Assembly (NCBI RefSeq): GCF_000425425.1
Contig: NZ_AUDK01000004.1
Location: 186,001 to 250,000, forward strand
DNA from: Flavobacterium daejeonense DSM 17708
Lineage (GTDB): Bacteria; Bacteroidota; Bacteroidia; Flavobacteriales; Flavobacteriaceae
Direction: 5' to 3'
DNA: 64,000 nucleotides
Position numbers and translations under genes: made by a program. The notes beneath the pieces are model-generated. The model saw nothing but the letters and a program-made list of their open reading frames with translations, had not been told where the DNA came from and did no database searches. Below, piece by piece: positions 9,465-17,916 of the stretch. Positions within the stretch are counted from its first letter, which is position 1. Each line of letters opens with the position of its first letter.

Positions 9465-11390
9465 ATGAAAGTATTCAAAAATGTAATTATCCTATTATTT
9501 TTTGTGCAAGTAGGAGCAGTTAAAGCTCAAATAAGATTGCCTAAATTGATAAGTGACGGGCTGATTTTGCAAAGAAATGAAAATGTAAAACTATGGGGTT
9601 GGGCTTCGCCAAATGAATCTGTTCAGTTAACATTTAAATCTAAAAAGTATGTTACCAAAGCCGATGAAAAGGGAAATTGGACTATTCAATTGCCTGTTCA
9701 AAAGGCAGGAGGTCCTTACGAAATGACTTTTAATGCTGGTAATGAAGTCATCGTAAAAGACATTTTGTTTGGCGATGTTTGGATTTGTTCAGGACAATCT
9801 AATATGGAATTGCCTATGGAGCGCCTGAAAGAAAAATATGGAGAGGTGATTAAAAACGCCTCCAATTCTAATATCCGACAGTTTTTGGTTCCCGATAAAT
9901 ATGATTTTAACGAAGAAAAGTCGGATGTAGATTCCGGAAGTTGGGTTTCGGCTAATCCAAAAACAGTGCTGGAGTTTTCGGGAGTGGCTTATTTTTTTGC
10001 TAAAGCAATATATGAAAAAGAGCAAATTCCTATTGGTTTGATTAATTCAGCCTTAGGGGGTTCTCCAATTGAATCCTGGTTAAGTGAGGGGGCTTTAAGG
10101 GCTTTTCCGGAAGCTTATAAGGAGAGTCAGAAATTTAAAAATAAAGAGCTAATCAAAGAGATTGAATCTGGTGATAAAAAAAGGAATGATGACTGGTATG
10201 ATTTATTGAATAAAACCGATTTGGGTTTAGAAAATCATTGGGATTTAGCAGGAACTTATGATAAAGATTGGAATACGATGCAAATACCGGGTTATTGGGC
10301 TGATTCTTCTATTGGAAATACCAATGGTGTAGTTTGGTTTCGAAGAGAAATTGAAGTTCCAAAATCCATGGTTGGAAAACCAGCCAAGTTGTTTATGGGT
10401 AGAATTGTTGACCAGGATTTTGTTTATGTAAATGATCAATTAATAGGGACAACGAGTTATCAATATCCCCCACGTAGATATGATGTAAATGCAGATGTAT
10501 TGAAAGAAGGAAAAAACACCATTTCTATTAGAGTAATAAACAATTCCGGAAGAGGTGGATTTGTAGAAGATAAACCGTATTTTCTGGCTGTTAATAAGGA
10601 TACGATTGATTTAAAGGGAGAATGGAAATATAAGTTAGGCGTAGCCATGCAGCCCTTAAAAGGGCCAACTTTTATAAGATGGAAGCCGGAAGGATTGTTT
10701 AATGCTATGATAGCACCTTTGACCCATTTAAAAATTAAAGGAGTGTTGTGGTATCAGGGTGAATCCAATGCGGGAAATCCAAAATTATATGCGAAAACTT
10801 TACCGGTATTGATTGAAGACTGGCGAACAAAATGGGGACAGGGAAACTTTCCTTTCTTGTTTGTACAATTGCCTAATTATATGGAAACTTATCCGGAACC
10901 AAGAGAAAGTAATTGGGCTGTTTTAAGACAGTCACAATTTGAAAGTTTGAAAATGCCTAACACGGCTATGGCTGTTGCCATTGATTTAGGGGAATGGAAT
11001 GATATTCATCCATTGAACAAAGAAGATGTTGGAAATCGTTTGGCATTGCTGGCTCGAAAAATAGCCTATGGAGAAAAGAATTTAAATGCATCAAGTCCGA
11101 TGCCTGCAAAATCGGTATTTGAGGAAAATAAGGTGATAATTTCTTTTAAGAATACAGGAAAGGGTTTGGTTGTAAAAAATGGAACAGATTTAAAATCATT
11201 TGCGATTTCCAATGATGGGAAAAAATTTGTTTGGGCAAAAGCTAAAATAGCAGGGAATACTGTTGAAGTTTGGAATAAAAATATAAAGAATCCGATAGTT
11301 GTTCGTTATGCCTGGGATAATAATCCGTCGGAGGCTAATTTATTTTCAAAAGAGGGATTGCCTTCGACTCCTTTTGAAGTGAAAAAATAA
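9465..11390 (+). CDS. SGNH sialate O-acetylesterase-like / acetylxylan esterase with inserted domain
   Basis: This 641-residue secreted protein has a signal peptide (cleavage near VKAQ), an Ig-like N-terminal domain (about 25-100), and an SGNH hydrolase domain that begins DVWICSGQSNMELPM with catalytic Ser112. The domain is interrupted by a jelly-roll-like insertion (about 245-385, with GYWADSSIG and GVVWFRREIEVP). The SGNH fold resumes with IKGVLWYQGESNAG and closes with the D-x-x-H motif in WNDIHPLNKED. An SGNH fold with an inserted carbohydrate-binding-like module recalls CE20 and sialate O-acetylesterase-like enzymes. The context suggests removal of acetyl groups from xylan. It is cotranscribed with GH3. 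Confidence 0.82.
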   Translation: MKVFKNVIILLFFVQVGAVKAQIRLPKLISDGLILQRNENVKLWGWASPNESVQLTFKSKKYVTKADEKGNWTIQLPVQKAGGPYEMTFNAGNEVIVKDILFGDVWICSGQSNMELPMERLKEKYGEVIKNASNSNIRQFLVPDKYDFNEEKSDVDSGSWVSANPKTVLEFSGVAYFFAKAIYEKEQIPIGLINSALGGSPIESWLSEGALRAFPEAYKESQKFKNKELIKEIESGDKKRNDDWYDLLNKTDLGLENHWDLAGTYDKDWNTMQIPGYWADSSIGNTNGVVWFRREIEVPKSMVGKPAKLFMGRIVDQDFVYVNDQLIGTTSYQYPPRRYDVNADVLKEGKNTISIRVINNSGRGGFVEDKPYFLAVNKDTIDLKGEWKYKLGVAMQPLKGPTFIRWKPEGLFNAMIAPLTHLKIKGVLWYQGESNAGNPKLYAKTLPVLIEDWRTKWGQGNFPFLFVQLPNYMETYPEPRESNWAVLRQSQFESLKMPNTAMAVAIDLGEWNDIHPLNKEDVGNRLALLARKIAYGEKNLNASSPMPAKSVFEENKVIISFKNTGKGLVVKNGTDLKSFAISNDGKKFVWAKAKIAGNTVEVWNKNIKNPIVVRYAWDNNPSEANLFSKEGLPSTPFEVKK

Positions 11391-11408
11391 TGCAGATCAA
11401 GTAAAATA

Positions 11409-11446
11409 AAAAACTCATTGAAAGCAAATTCAATGAGTTTTTTTAT
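11409..11446. terminator. Bidirectional intrinsic terminator
   Basis: A perfect 13-bp inverted repeat (11409-11421 with 11430-11442) is flanked by an A-run on one side and a T-run on the other. It sits between the convergent SGNH esterase and LacI genes and can serve both. Confidence 0.85.
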
Positions 11447-11470
11447 AACATTTATAGAAGGAAATGGAAA

Positions 11471-12502
11471 TTAGTTTTTTTGAGAAGACTCTCTAACTAA
11501 TACTTCCGTATCTAAATAAGTGATTCCTTTTTCTGCATTTTTTTTGGCCGATTTGATATTTTTTAAAATAATTTCGGCCGAAATTTGTCCCATTTTAGCT
11601 GCTGGATGTGTAATTGTGGATAAATTAGGGTCGATTATTTCTGAAATGGGATCATTGTTAAAGCCAATAATAGCAATATCTCCCGGAACGCTGAGGCCTC
11701 TTTTTTTAGCGCTTTGAATAGCACTGACAGCCATAATATCTCCCGAGGCAAAAATTCCGTCTGGAGGAGTTTTTAAATCGAGTAATTTATTGCTGGCTTT
11801 AACACCTTCTTCGTAGGTTACTGCTTTTAGGTCAACTATCAGTTCTTCTTTTGGAGTTATATTGTGTTTTTTCAAAGCATCTAGGTAACCTCGCATCCTT
11901 TCGGTGTATAAATTTCCAAATTTGGAACCTGCTGTAAGATGTCCTATTCGGGTACAGCCTTGCTCAATTAGATGCTCTGTTGCTTTAAATCCGGCAGCAT
12001 AGTTATCAATGATGACTTTAAAAGTGTCAAAATCTTTTGGAACCCTATCGACAAAAACTAACGGAATATCTTTGCTTACAAATTGTTGAAAATGAGAAGT
12101 GTCAGTCGTTTTCATTGCCAAAGAGCAAATGACACCGCTTACTCTACTGCCATACAAAGATTTGGCCATGCTTACTTCAGCTTCATAAGAGTCATTAGAT
12201 TGCATGATAATAACATTATATCCTGATTTTTGTGCTGTGATTTCAATACCACTAATCAAAGACGACAGAAAGGGTTGTGTTACTGTAGGAACAAGAACAC
12301 CTATGGTTTGGGTTTTATTTCCTCTTAATCCGGCAGCTAAAGTATTAGGAACGTAGCCCATTTCTTCAGCAACTTTTTTAACTTTTTTAATTGTCTTTTC
12401 GCTGATGGTATGATGGTCTTTTAGTGCCCGGGATATTGTTGAAGTAGCCAGATTTAATTTTTCAGCTATATCATATATGGTCACCACTTTATTTTCTTCC
12501 AT
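11471..12502 (-). CDS. LacI-family transcriptional regulator
   Basis: This 343-residue protein has an N-terminal LacI helix-turn-helix (VTIYDIAEKLNLATSTISRA, residues 7-26), a hinge region (VPNTLAAGLRGNKTQTIGVL) and a periplasmic-binding-protein-like sensor domain (about 65-340). It is convergent with the GH3/esterase operon, and CAATCG-type palindromes occur on that operon's promoter and upstream of this gene, so local control of the xylan genes plus autoregulation is the simplest reading. The inducer is unknown; a xylo-oligosaccharide or a (methyl)glucuronate derivative would fit. The start at 12502 places the HTH at the usual distance from the N-terminus. Confidence 0.93.
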   Translation of the reverse strand: MEENKVVTIYDIAEKLNLATSTISRALKDHHTISEKTIKKVKKVAEEMGYVPNTLAAGLRGNKTQTIGVLVPTVTQPFLSSLISGIEITAQKSGYNVIIMQSNDSYEAEVSMAKSLYGSRVSGVICSLAMKTTDTSHFQQFVSKDIPLVFVDRVPKDFDTFKVIIDNYAAGFKATEHLIEQGCTRIGHLTAGSKFGNLYTERMRGYLDALKKHNITPKEELIVDLKAVTYEEGVKASNKLLDLKTPPDGIFASGDIMAVSAIQSAKKRGLSVPGDIAIIGFNNDPISEIIDPNLSTITHPAAKMGQISAEIILKNIKSAKKNAEKGITYLDTEVLVRESSQKN

Positions 12503-12628
12503 AAATATTAATCGTTTGTAAACAAATATACATTTTATAATAAGTATTGAGGTGTTATCATCCTGATTTTTAGTTATTATTTCTTTTAACTAAATTTTGT
12601 CTGTTTGCTATTATAAAAGGATTTACTG

Positions 12629-12657
12629 CAAAAGTAGATAAAAAAACAATCGATTGT
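12629..12657 (-). promoter_or_regulatory. LacI gene promoter with palindromic operator
   Basis: On the minus strand, TACTTTTG (12636 to 12629) matches TAnnTTTG. Just upstream, ACAATCGATTGT (12646-12657) is a perfect 12-bp palindrome with the same CAATCG core as the operator on the GH3 promoter. The palindrome lies between the expected -33 and -7 regions, a good place for autorepression. A weaker core (AATCGTTT, 12510-12517) lies immediately in front of the start codon. Confidence 0.5.
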
Positions 12658-12801
12658 ATTTTTATGAGTAAGGAATAAAAAGCTTTTGTAAAATAAGATC
12701 TATTAGATGAAATATAGTTTAAAACTAAGTAAGCTGATAAATAATAAGAAAATAGCAAAAGACTAATTGGGTTGTTCTTTGTGAATATTTAATAAAAAAA
12801 T

Positions 12802-12828
12802 AACTGAATTTGCAATTCAAATTCGGTT
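12802..12828. terminator. Hairpin in the LacI-HTCS gap
   Basis: An 11-bp stem (12802-12812 with 12818-12828, one G-U pair on the plus strand) has a 5-nt loop. T-rich sequence follows on the plus strand, and the A-run at 12794-12800 gives a T-run on the minus strand. No gene ends here, so it may terminate an unannotated short transcript. The rest of the 778-bp gap (12503-13280) shows no coding region I can support. Confidence 0.35.
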
Positions 12829-13163
12829 GTTTTGTGTCACTTCTATTGGGTTAAGTAATATCAGATTGTGGTAATTTTTTAAAATTTAGTTGGTATGATT
12901 AGTCATTTTTTGTGGTTGATTTCTTTTGAAACTAATCCTCCTAATTTATCAGATTAACAATGGTTTAGTTTTAAAAAAAAAATGGGACAAAAAAGAAAAA
13001 ATTTTCTTTGTTCCGTCAAGTGACCTTAACTGAACAAATGTCGAAACATTTTGTAGAGGATTTGGAACGACTCAATGTCTTAAATTACAAGTTCTGATAA
13101 AATTTTTTTAACTCTAATTAGTTAGAGTCTCTTTATTAGTTGTGATTTTTTTGATTATAGATA

Positions 13164-13235
13164 TTCTAAAATATTAAGAATATTTAATTCTATTTTAGAA
13201 AAATAGTTCCCTTTAAATTTTAATTTATAAATTTG
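13164..13235 (+). promoter_or_regulatory. HTCS gene upstream region: inverted repeat and candidate -7 box
   Basis: A perfect 10-bp inverted repeat (TTCTAAAATA at 13164-13173, TATTTTAGAA at 13191-13200) precedes TAAATTTG (13228-13235), which fits TAnnTTTG and would give a leader of about 40 nt before the ATG at 13281. The region is very AT-rich, so the -7 match could be chance. The 21-bp-spaced direct repeats found at four other promoters are absent here. Confidence 0.35.
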
Positions 13236-13280
13236 AATCCTTCTAAAGCTATTCTCTAAACCATTTTATATTCCAGATTA

Positions 13281-16200
13281 ATGAAAAAATCAATCATCAT
13301 TTGGATGGTGTTATTATTTGTCAGTCATTTAAGTTTTGCACAATATTCCAATCTGAAATTTGAAAATTTTGATACTAATAAAGGACTTTCCAGTAGTACC
13401 AGTGTGGAAATTTTTCAGGATAATGATGGCTTTTTATGGTTTGGTACTATTGACGGACTAAACAAATACAATGGCTATGAATTTGAAATTTACCGTCCAA
13501 TTATTAATGATATTCATTCTATAAGTAATAACAGGATTAATGCCATTACTCAGGATGGTAAAGGTTATTTATGGGTAGGTACAAGCAATGGATTGAATGT
13601 TTTTGATAAAAAATCACAAAAATTTTACCGAATCAATCTTTATAAAAATAAAGATGTTAATGTCAGGGAAGAGATAAACAGTTTGTTATTTGATAAAAAA
13701 AACAGATTGCTATGGGTAGGAACTAAAAATGGTTTAGTGAAAATCATTTTAAATTCTGCGGACTATCCTTCATTTAAAAATTTTCATTTTGACCGTTATA
13801 CGAATAAGATTAACGATAAAAAGTCAATTGATAATAATAACGTTACTAATGTTATTCAGGATAAAAAAGGAGGTATTTGGATAGGAACCGAAGGGAATAA
13901 TTTACATCGTTATAATTTTAAGACAAATACATTCGACAGAATTAATATAGTTTTTGAAACCCATCAATATTTAGATCATTTGCCCAAACAAATTCTTCTG
14001 GATAGAGAAGGTTATTTTTGGATAGGGAACGATTTATCTCATCTGTATCTTTATAATCCTATTACTAAAATTGCGAAAAAAGTAGCACCAGTTGGACAAA
14101 GTACACCAGTTTTTCATTTGTATGAGGATAGAAAGGGAACAGTATGGGCTGCTACTGACGGGAGTGGTTTATATTTGTTAGACAGAAATAAAGGCGTATT
14201 ACAGCATCTTTTACAAAATCAGGATGATCCTTTTTCTTTGCCTAATAACCAGCCCTCAAATGTGTTAGAAGATAAAGATGGTATCTATTGGATTGCCAGT
14301 TATAATAAAGGAATTAATAAACTGGCTTTGTTTAAATCCTCTTTCGGACACTATTTTTATAAGCCAAACAGTGGAAATAAAGGTTTGAGTACCAAAATTG
14401 CGCAGTCGGTTATAGAAGATGGAAAACAACGTATTTGGATTGGTACCGATGGAGGAGGGCTTGATTTGTTTGATAGTAAAACACAAACGTTTAAACACTT
14501 TAAATCAATTCCAAGTTCAGTAAATACATTGAGTTCCAATAAAATTTTATATCTCGCGAGGGGAGAAAATAGCGATTTATGGGTATGCACCTGGGATGGA
14601 GGGCTCAATAAATTTAATACAGAAACCGGAACTGTAAAACGATATGAAAACAATCCAAATAATCCTTTTTCAATAGGACAAAATACAGTTTGGTGTGCGG
14701 TTAAAGATAATCAGCATAGGCTTTGGGTAGGTACTTCAACAGCTGGTTTAAATTTGTTGGATACCCAAACGGAAAAGTTTTACCAGTATAAAAATCAACT
14801 TAACAATTCTAAAAGTTTAATAAGCAATTTTGTTTTTTCCTTATTTGTTGATTCTAAACAACGACTTTGGGTAGGGACTTCTTTAGGTTTGTGTTATGTA
14901 AAACTGAATCATTTGGAAACCAGAATTCCTAAAAATATCAATTTTGAAGAAATAAAGATAAAAAACATACAGGGTAATCGTGTCAATCAGGTTATCGAAG
15001 ATTATAAAGGAAATATTTGGGTTGGAACCGATATGGGGTTGTACCAGCTAGGAACTGATTTAAAATTAAAACAGGCGTATTCTTCTAAAAACGGACTTCC
15101 AAATAATTTGGTAGTTGGAATTCAGGAAGATAATAATAAGAATATCTGGGTAAGTACTAAAAGTGGTTTGTCCTTATTAAATCCTAAAACTAAGAATATT
15201 AAAAATTTCAATGCTCATGATGGTTTGCAGGGATTAGAGTTTCAAAGTAAATCGATTGCCAAAACTTTTGATGGAAGAATTATTGTTGGAGGACTCAATG
15301 GGTTTAATATTTTTTATCCTAATGATATTGCTTTAAATACACACAAAGTACAGCCCATTTTAACCGATGTTAGAATATTCAATAAACGGGTAAATGCCGG
15401 TGATGCTGTTAACGGAAGAGTATTGTTCGATAAAGCTTTGTCAAATGTTAAAGAAATTGAACTAAAGTACAACGAGGGGTATATCTCATTTGGGTTTGTG
15501 GCCTTAAATTATCAAAATCCGGAGAGGGTAAAGTATGCTTATAAAATGAGCGGTCTGGATGATGAATATGTGAATGTAGATAACAATCGGGTAGCTAATT
15601 ATGCTAATTTGGCTCCGGGGCTTTATACTTTTGAAGTTATAGCATCCATTGACGGGCAATGGAAAAATGCCGGAAAAACAAATATCTTAATTAGAGTACT
15701 TCCGCCATTCTGGAAAACCTGGTGGGCTTATCTTTTATATTTTGCCCTTTTTGTAGCATTGTTGTGGTTCGGATTGGAATATTATACCAATAAAATTAAT
15801 GAAGAGAAAGAACATGAATTAGATCAGATGAAGTTGCGTTTCTTTATCAATGTTTCTCACGAATTCAGAACGCCACTTACTTTAATTTTAAATCCGGTAG
15901 AAAAGATTTTATCCCATTTTAACGATACCGAAGAAGTCAAAAAATCAGCTATGATTATTCAAAAGAGTAGTAAGCGATTGCTTTATTTGGTAGATCAGCT
16001 TTTGGATTTAAGAAAGATGGATTTGGGTAAATCCCGTTTAGAACTTTCAAATATGGATATTGTTGCTTTTGCCAGAGATACTTTTTCGCTTTTTGAAGAT
16101 TTAGCTAAAAAGAAGGATATTCGTTTTGTATTCAAATCTGTTTTAAAAGAATATTACGGACAATTCGATCCTGATAAAATAGAGAAAATGTTGGCTAATT

Positions 16201-17465
16201 TGTTGTCCAATGCGATTAAGTTTACCGATAATGGTGGAATAATTACGCTTTCCTTATCCGAAGTGATGATTTCAGAAAAGAAATATAAAAAGTTGTTCTT
16301 TAGTCCGACGACTGAGGTAAAAGGGATTCAAATTCAGATAAGTGATACAGGTATTGGTTTCAAGAAAAAACAATTAAAAGAAGTGTTTCAGCGGTTTTTT
16401 CACGCCGATGCTTCCAAAACAGGAACCGGAATTGGATTAAATTACACTAAGAGTTTAGTCGAATTGCACAAAGGACATATTACTGTGGAAAGTCAGTATA
16501 AAAAAGGAACTACTTTTTCTATTACACTTCCTGCTGATTTAAAAGCGGTAGTAAAACAAAAGCAGTCGGATAACTGGAGTACACAAGGTAAGGAAATGAA
16601 TGCTATCCAATCGGCAGAATATGAAATTGCTATTTCAGACGAAAAAATGAAACCGGATTCACTGGCTTCTGAAAGTGAAAATAAACCACTAATTCTTATT
16701 GTAGAAGATAATAAGGTGCTTCGCAATCACTTAAAAAGTGAATTGAAAGAATATTATCAGGTAAAAGAGGCTACAAATGGAGCAGAAGGTTTGGAGAAAA
16801 TCAGAAAATACCAGCCAAATATGGTAATTAGTGATGTGATGATGCCAAAGATGGATGGTTTTGAGCTCTGCCAACAGCTTAAAAATGATTTTGAAATCAG
16901 TCATATACCTATTTTGCTATTAACGGCTCGAAATTTAGATGAAGATATGATTCGAGGTTATCAAACAGGAGCCGATGCTTATTTGTCTAAACCGTTTAAT
17001 ATGGCGGTACTGAAAACCCGAATTGATAATTTGCTGGAATCCAGAAAAAGATCCAGAGAGCGCTTTGCTGCTATTGGAGGAATTGTAGCTGCCTCTGAAA
17101 TTACGATTAACTCATTAGATGAACACTTTTTGGATAAAGCTACCAAAGTAGTAGTGGATAATGTCAGTAATATCGATTTTACTTTGGATGATTTAATTGG
17201 TAATTTAGGAATGGGACGCTCACAGTTTTACAGAAAAATAAATTCCTTAACGGGTCAAAATCCAAGCAATTTTATTCGAACCATCCGATTAAAATATGCT
17301 TCAGAAATGTTACTGACCAATCAATTTTCGATTAAAGAAGTCGCACTTAATTGTGGTTTTAATTCAACAGCTTATTTTACGAAAACCTTTAAAGAAGTTT
17401 TTAATGTAACTCCTACGCAGTACATTCAGGATCAAAAAGAGTTAGACGAAACTACTGAAGAATAG
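13281..17465 (+). CDS. Hybrid two-component system sensor/regulator (HTCS)
   Basis: This 1394-residue one-protein signalling system has, in order, a signal peptide (to about residue 20); two sets of Reg_prop beta-propeller repeats (about 25-700, many copies of the type LWVGT..GL); a Y_Y_Y domain (about 715-800); a transmembrane helix near 814-832; a histidine kinase with phospho-acceptor His860 in NVSHEFRTPL, an N-box (LANLLSNAIKF) and a G-box (GTGIGL); a receiver with Asp1185 in ISDVMMPKMDG; and a C-terminal AraC-type helix-turn-helix (about 1294-1387). In Bacteroidota, HTCS proteins bind an oligosaccharide in the periplasm and activate the adjacent PUL. It precedes susC, so it probably controls the four promoters that carry the shared direct-repeat operator. 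Confidence 0.96.
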   Translation: MKKSIIIWMVLLFVSHLSFAQYSNLKFENFDTNKGLSSSTSVEIFQDNDGFLWFGTIDGLNKYNGYEFEIYRPIINDIHSISNNRINAITQDGKGYLWVGTSNGLNVFDKKSQKFYRINLYKNKDVNVREEINSLLFDKKNRLLWVGTKNGLVKIILNSADYPSFKNFHFDRYTNKINDKKSIDNNNVTNVIQDKKGGIWIGTEGNNLHRYNFKTNTFDRINIVFETHQYLDHLPKQILLDREGYFWIGNDLSHLYLYNPITKIAKKVAPVGQSTPVFHLYEDRKGTVWAATDGSGLYLLDRNKGVLQHLLQNQDDPFSLPNNQPSNVLEDKDGIYWIASYNKGINKLALFKSSFGHYFYKPNSGNKGLSTKIAQSVIEDGKQRIWIGTDGGGLDLFDSKTQTFKHFKSIPSSVNTLSSNKILYLARGENSDLWVCTWDGGLNKFNTETGTVKRYENNPNNPFSIGQNTVWCAVKDNQHRLWVGTSTAGLNLLDTQTEKFYQYKNQLNNSKSLISNFVFSLFVDSKQRLWVGTSLGLCYVKLNHLETRIPKNINFEEIKIKNIQGNRVNQVIEDYKGNIWVGTDMGLYQLGTDLKLKQAYSSKNGLPNNLVVGIQEDNNKNIWVSTKSGLSLLNPKTKNIKNFNAHDGLQGLEFQSKSIAKTFDGRIIVGGLNGFNIFYPNDIALNTHKVQPILTDVRIFNKRVNAGDAVNGRVLFDKALSNVKEIELKYNEGYISFGFVALNYQNPERVKYAYKMSGLDDEYVNVDNNRVANYANLAPGLYTFEVIASIDGQWKNAGKTNILIRVLPPFWKTWWAYLLYFALFVALLWFGLEYYTNKINEEKEHELDQMKLRFFINVSHEFRTPLTLILNPVEKILSHFNDTEEVKKSAMIIQKSSKRLLYLVDQLLDLRKMDLGKSRLELSNMDIVAFARDTFSLFEDLAKKKDIRFVFKSVLKEYYGQFDPDKIEKMLANLLSNAIKFTDNGGIITLSLSEVMISEKKYKKLFFSPTTEVKGIQIQISDTGIGFKKKQLKEVFQRFFHADASKTGTGIGLNYTKSLVELHKGHITVESQYKKGTTFSITLPADLKAVVKQKQSDNWSTQGKEMNAIQSAEYEIAISDEKMKPDSLASESENKPLILIVEDNKVLRNHLKSELKEYYQVKEATNGAEGLEKIRKYQPNMVISDVMMPKMDGFELCQQLKNDFEISHIPILLLTARNLDEDMIRGYQTGADAYLSKPFNMAVLKTRIDNLLESRKRSRERFAAIGGIVAASEITINSLDEHFLDKATKVVVDNVSNIDFTLDDLIGNLGMGRSQFYRKINSLTGQNPSNFIRTIRLKYASEMLLTNQFSIKEVALNCGFNSTAYFTKTFKEVFNVTPTQYIQDQKELDETTEE

Positions 17466-17491
17466 TTTTTTTAACATAATATTTTGCTAAA

Positions 17492-17530
17492 AAAGGCTCC
17501 GTTTTTAAGTTGAAACGGAGCCTTTTTTTT
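17492..17530 (+). terminator. Intrinsic terminator after HTCS gene
   Basis: A perfect 13-bp stem (AAAGGCTCCGTTT at 17492-17504, complement at 17513-17525) with an 8-nt loop is followed by a T-run to 17530. It separates the regulator from the susC operon. Confidence 0.92.
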
Positions 17531-17661
17531 ATGGTTCTTTGGGAGGATTAGAGGAAATATCATTTAATTTTTAGAGTTTTTTTTAAAATAGTTTAGATTT
17601 TTTTTAGATTTTAATGTAGTTGTTAAGTCCCTTAAAATAAGAGAAAAACAAAAAATGGTCG

Positions 17662-17721
17662 ATAAGTTATACTGTTTGAATCATAGGTTATACACTGCTT
17701 TTTTTTAAATCTATAATATTG
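17662..17721 (+). promoter_or_regulatory. HTCS-type operator and promoter of the susCD operon (site D)
   Basis: Direct repeats ATAAGTTAT (17662-17670) and ATAGGTTAT (17683-17691) are 21 bp apart start to start. After exactly 22 bp comes TAATATTG (17714-17721), a close match to the Bacteroidota -7 box. The same geometry occurs upstream of three other units in this window, and this copy is the most diverged. The 12-bp spacer ACTGTTTGAATC resembles that of site C. Predicted transcription start is about 17728, giving a leader of about 190 nt. Confidence 0.72.
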
Positions 17722-17836
17722 TAATGCTATTATCATCATTATGGTAAAATTAATGATTAAAAATTATGAGTATTAAAATTATTAACCTGTAAAAAATAAT
17801 TAAATGTAAAAAGAACTAAAATTTCATTACCAATCA

Positions 17837-17863
17837 TAATTCACCAATTTTAAGGGTGAATTA
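17837..17863 (+). other. Hairpin in the susC leader
   Basis: A perfect 9-bp stem (TAATTCACC at 17837-17845, GGTGAATTA at 17855-17863) with a 9-nt loop lies about 50 nt before the susC start codon. No T-run follows, so it is not a terminator; it could affect leader stability or translation. Confidence 0.4.
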
Positions 17864-17916
17864 ATAACAAAAACTAATTAACTAAATCAATTAATAACGA
17901 AAAAAAACAATTCATT

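Noticed and set aside
12570-12758. A 62-residue minus-strand frame upstream of the LacI gene
   Set aside because: It overlaps the predicted LacI promoter/operator, is hydrophobic by AT bias and resembles nothing I know.
13100-13280. An HTCS-type operator for autoregulation of the HTCS gene
   Set aside because: Only a single half-site-like CTAATTTAT (about 12949-12957) is visible and there is no correctly spaced partner.
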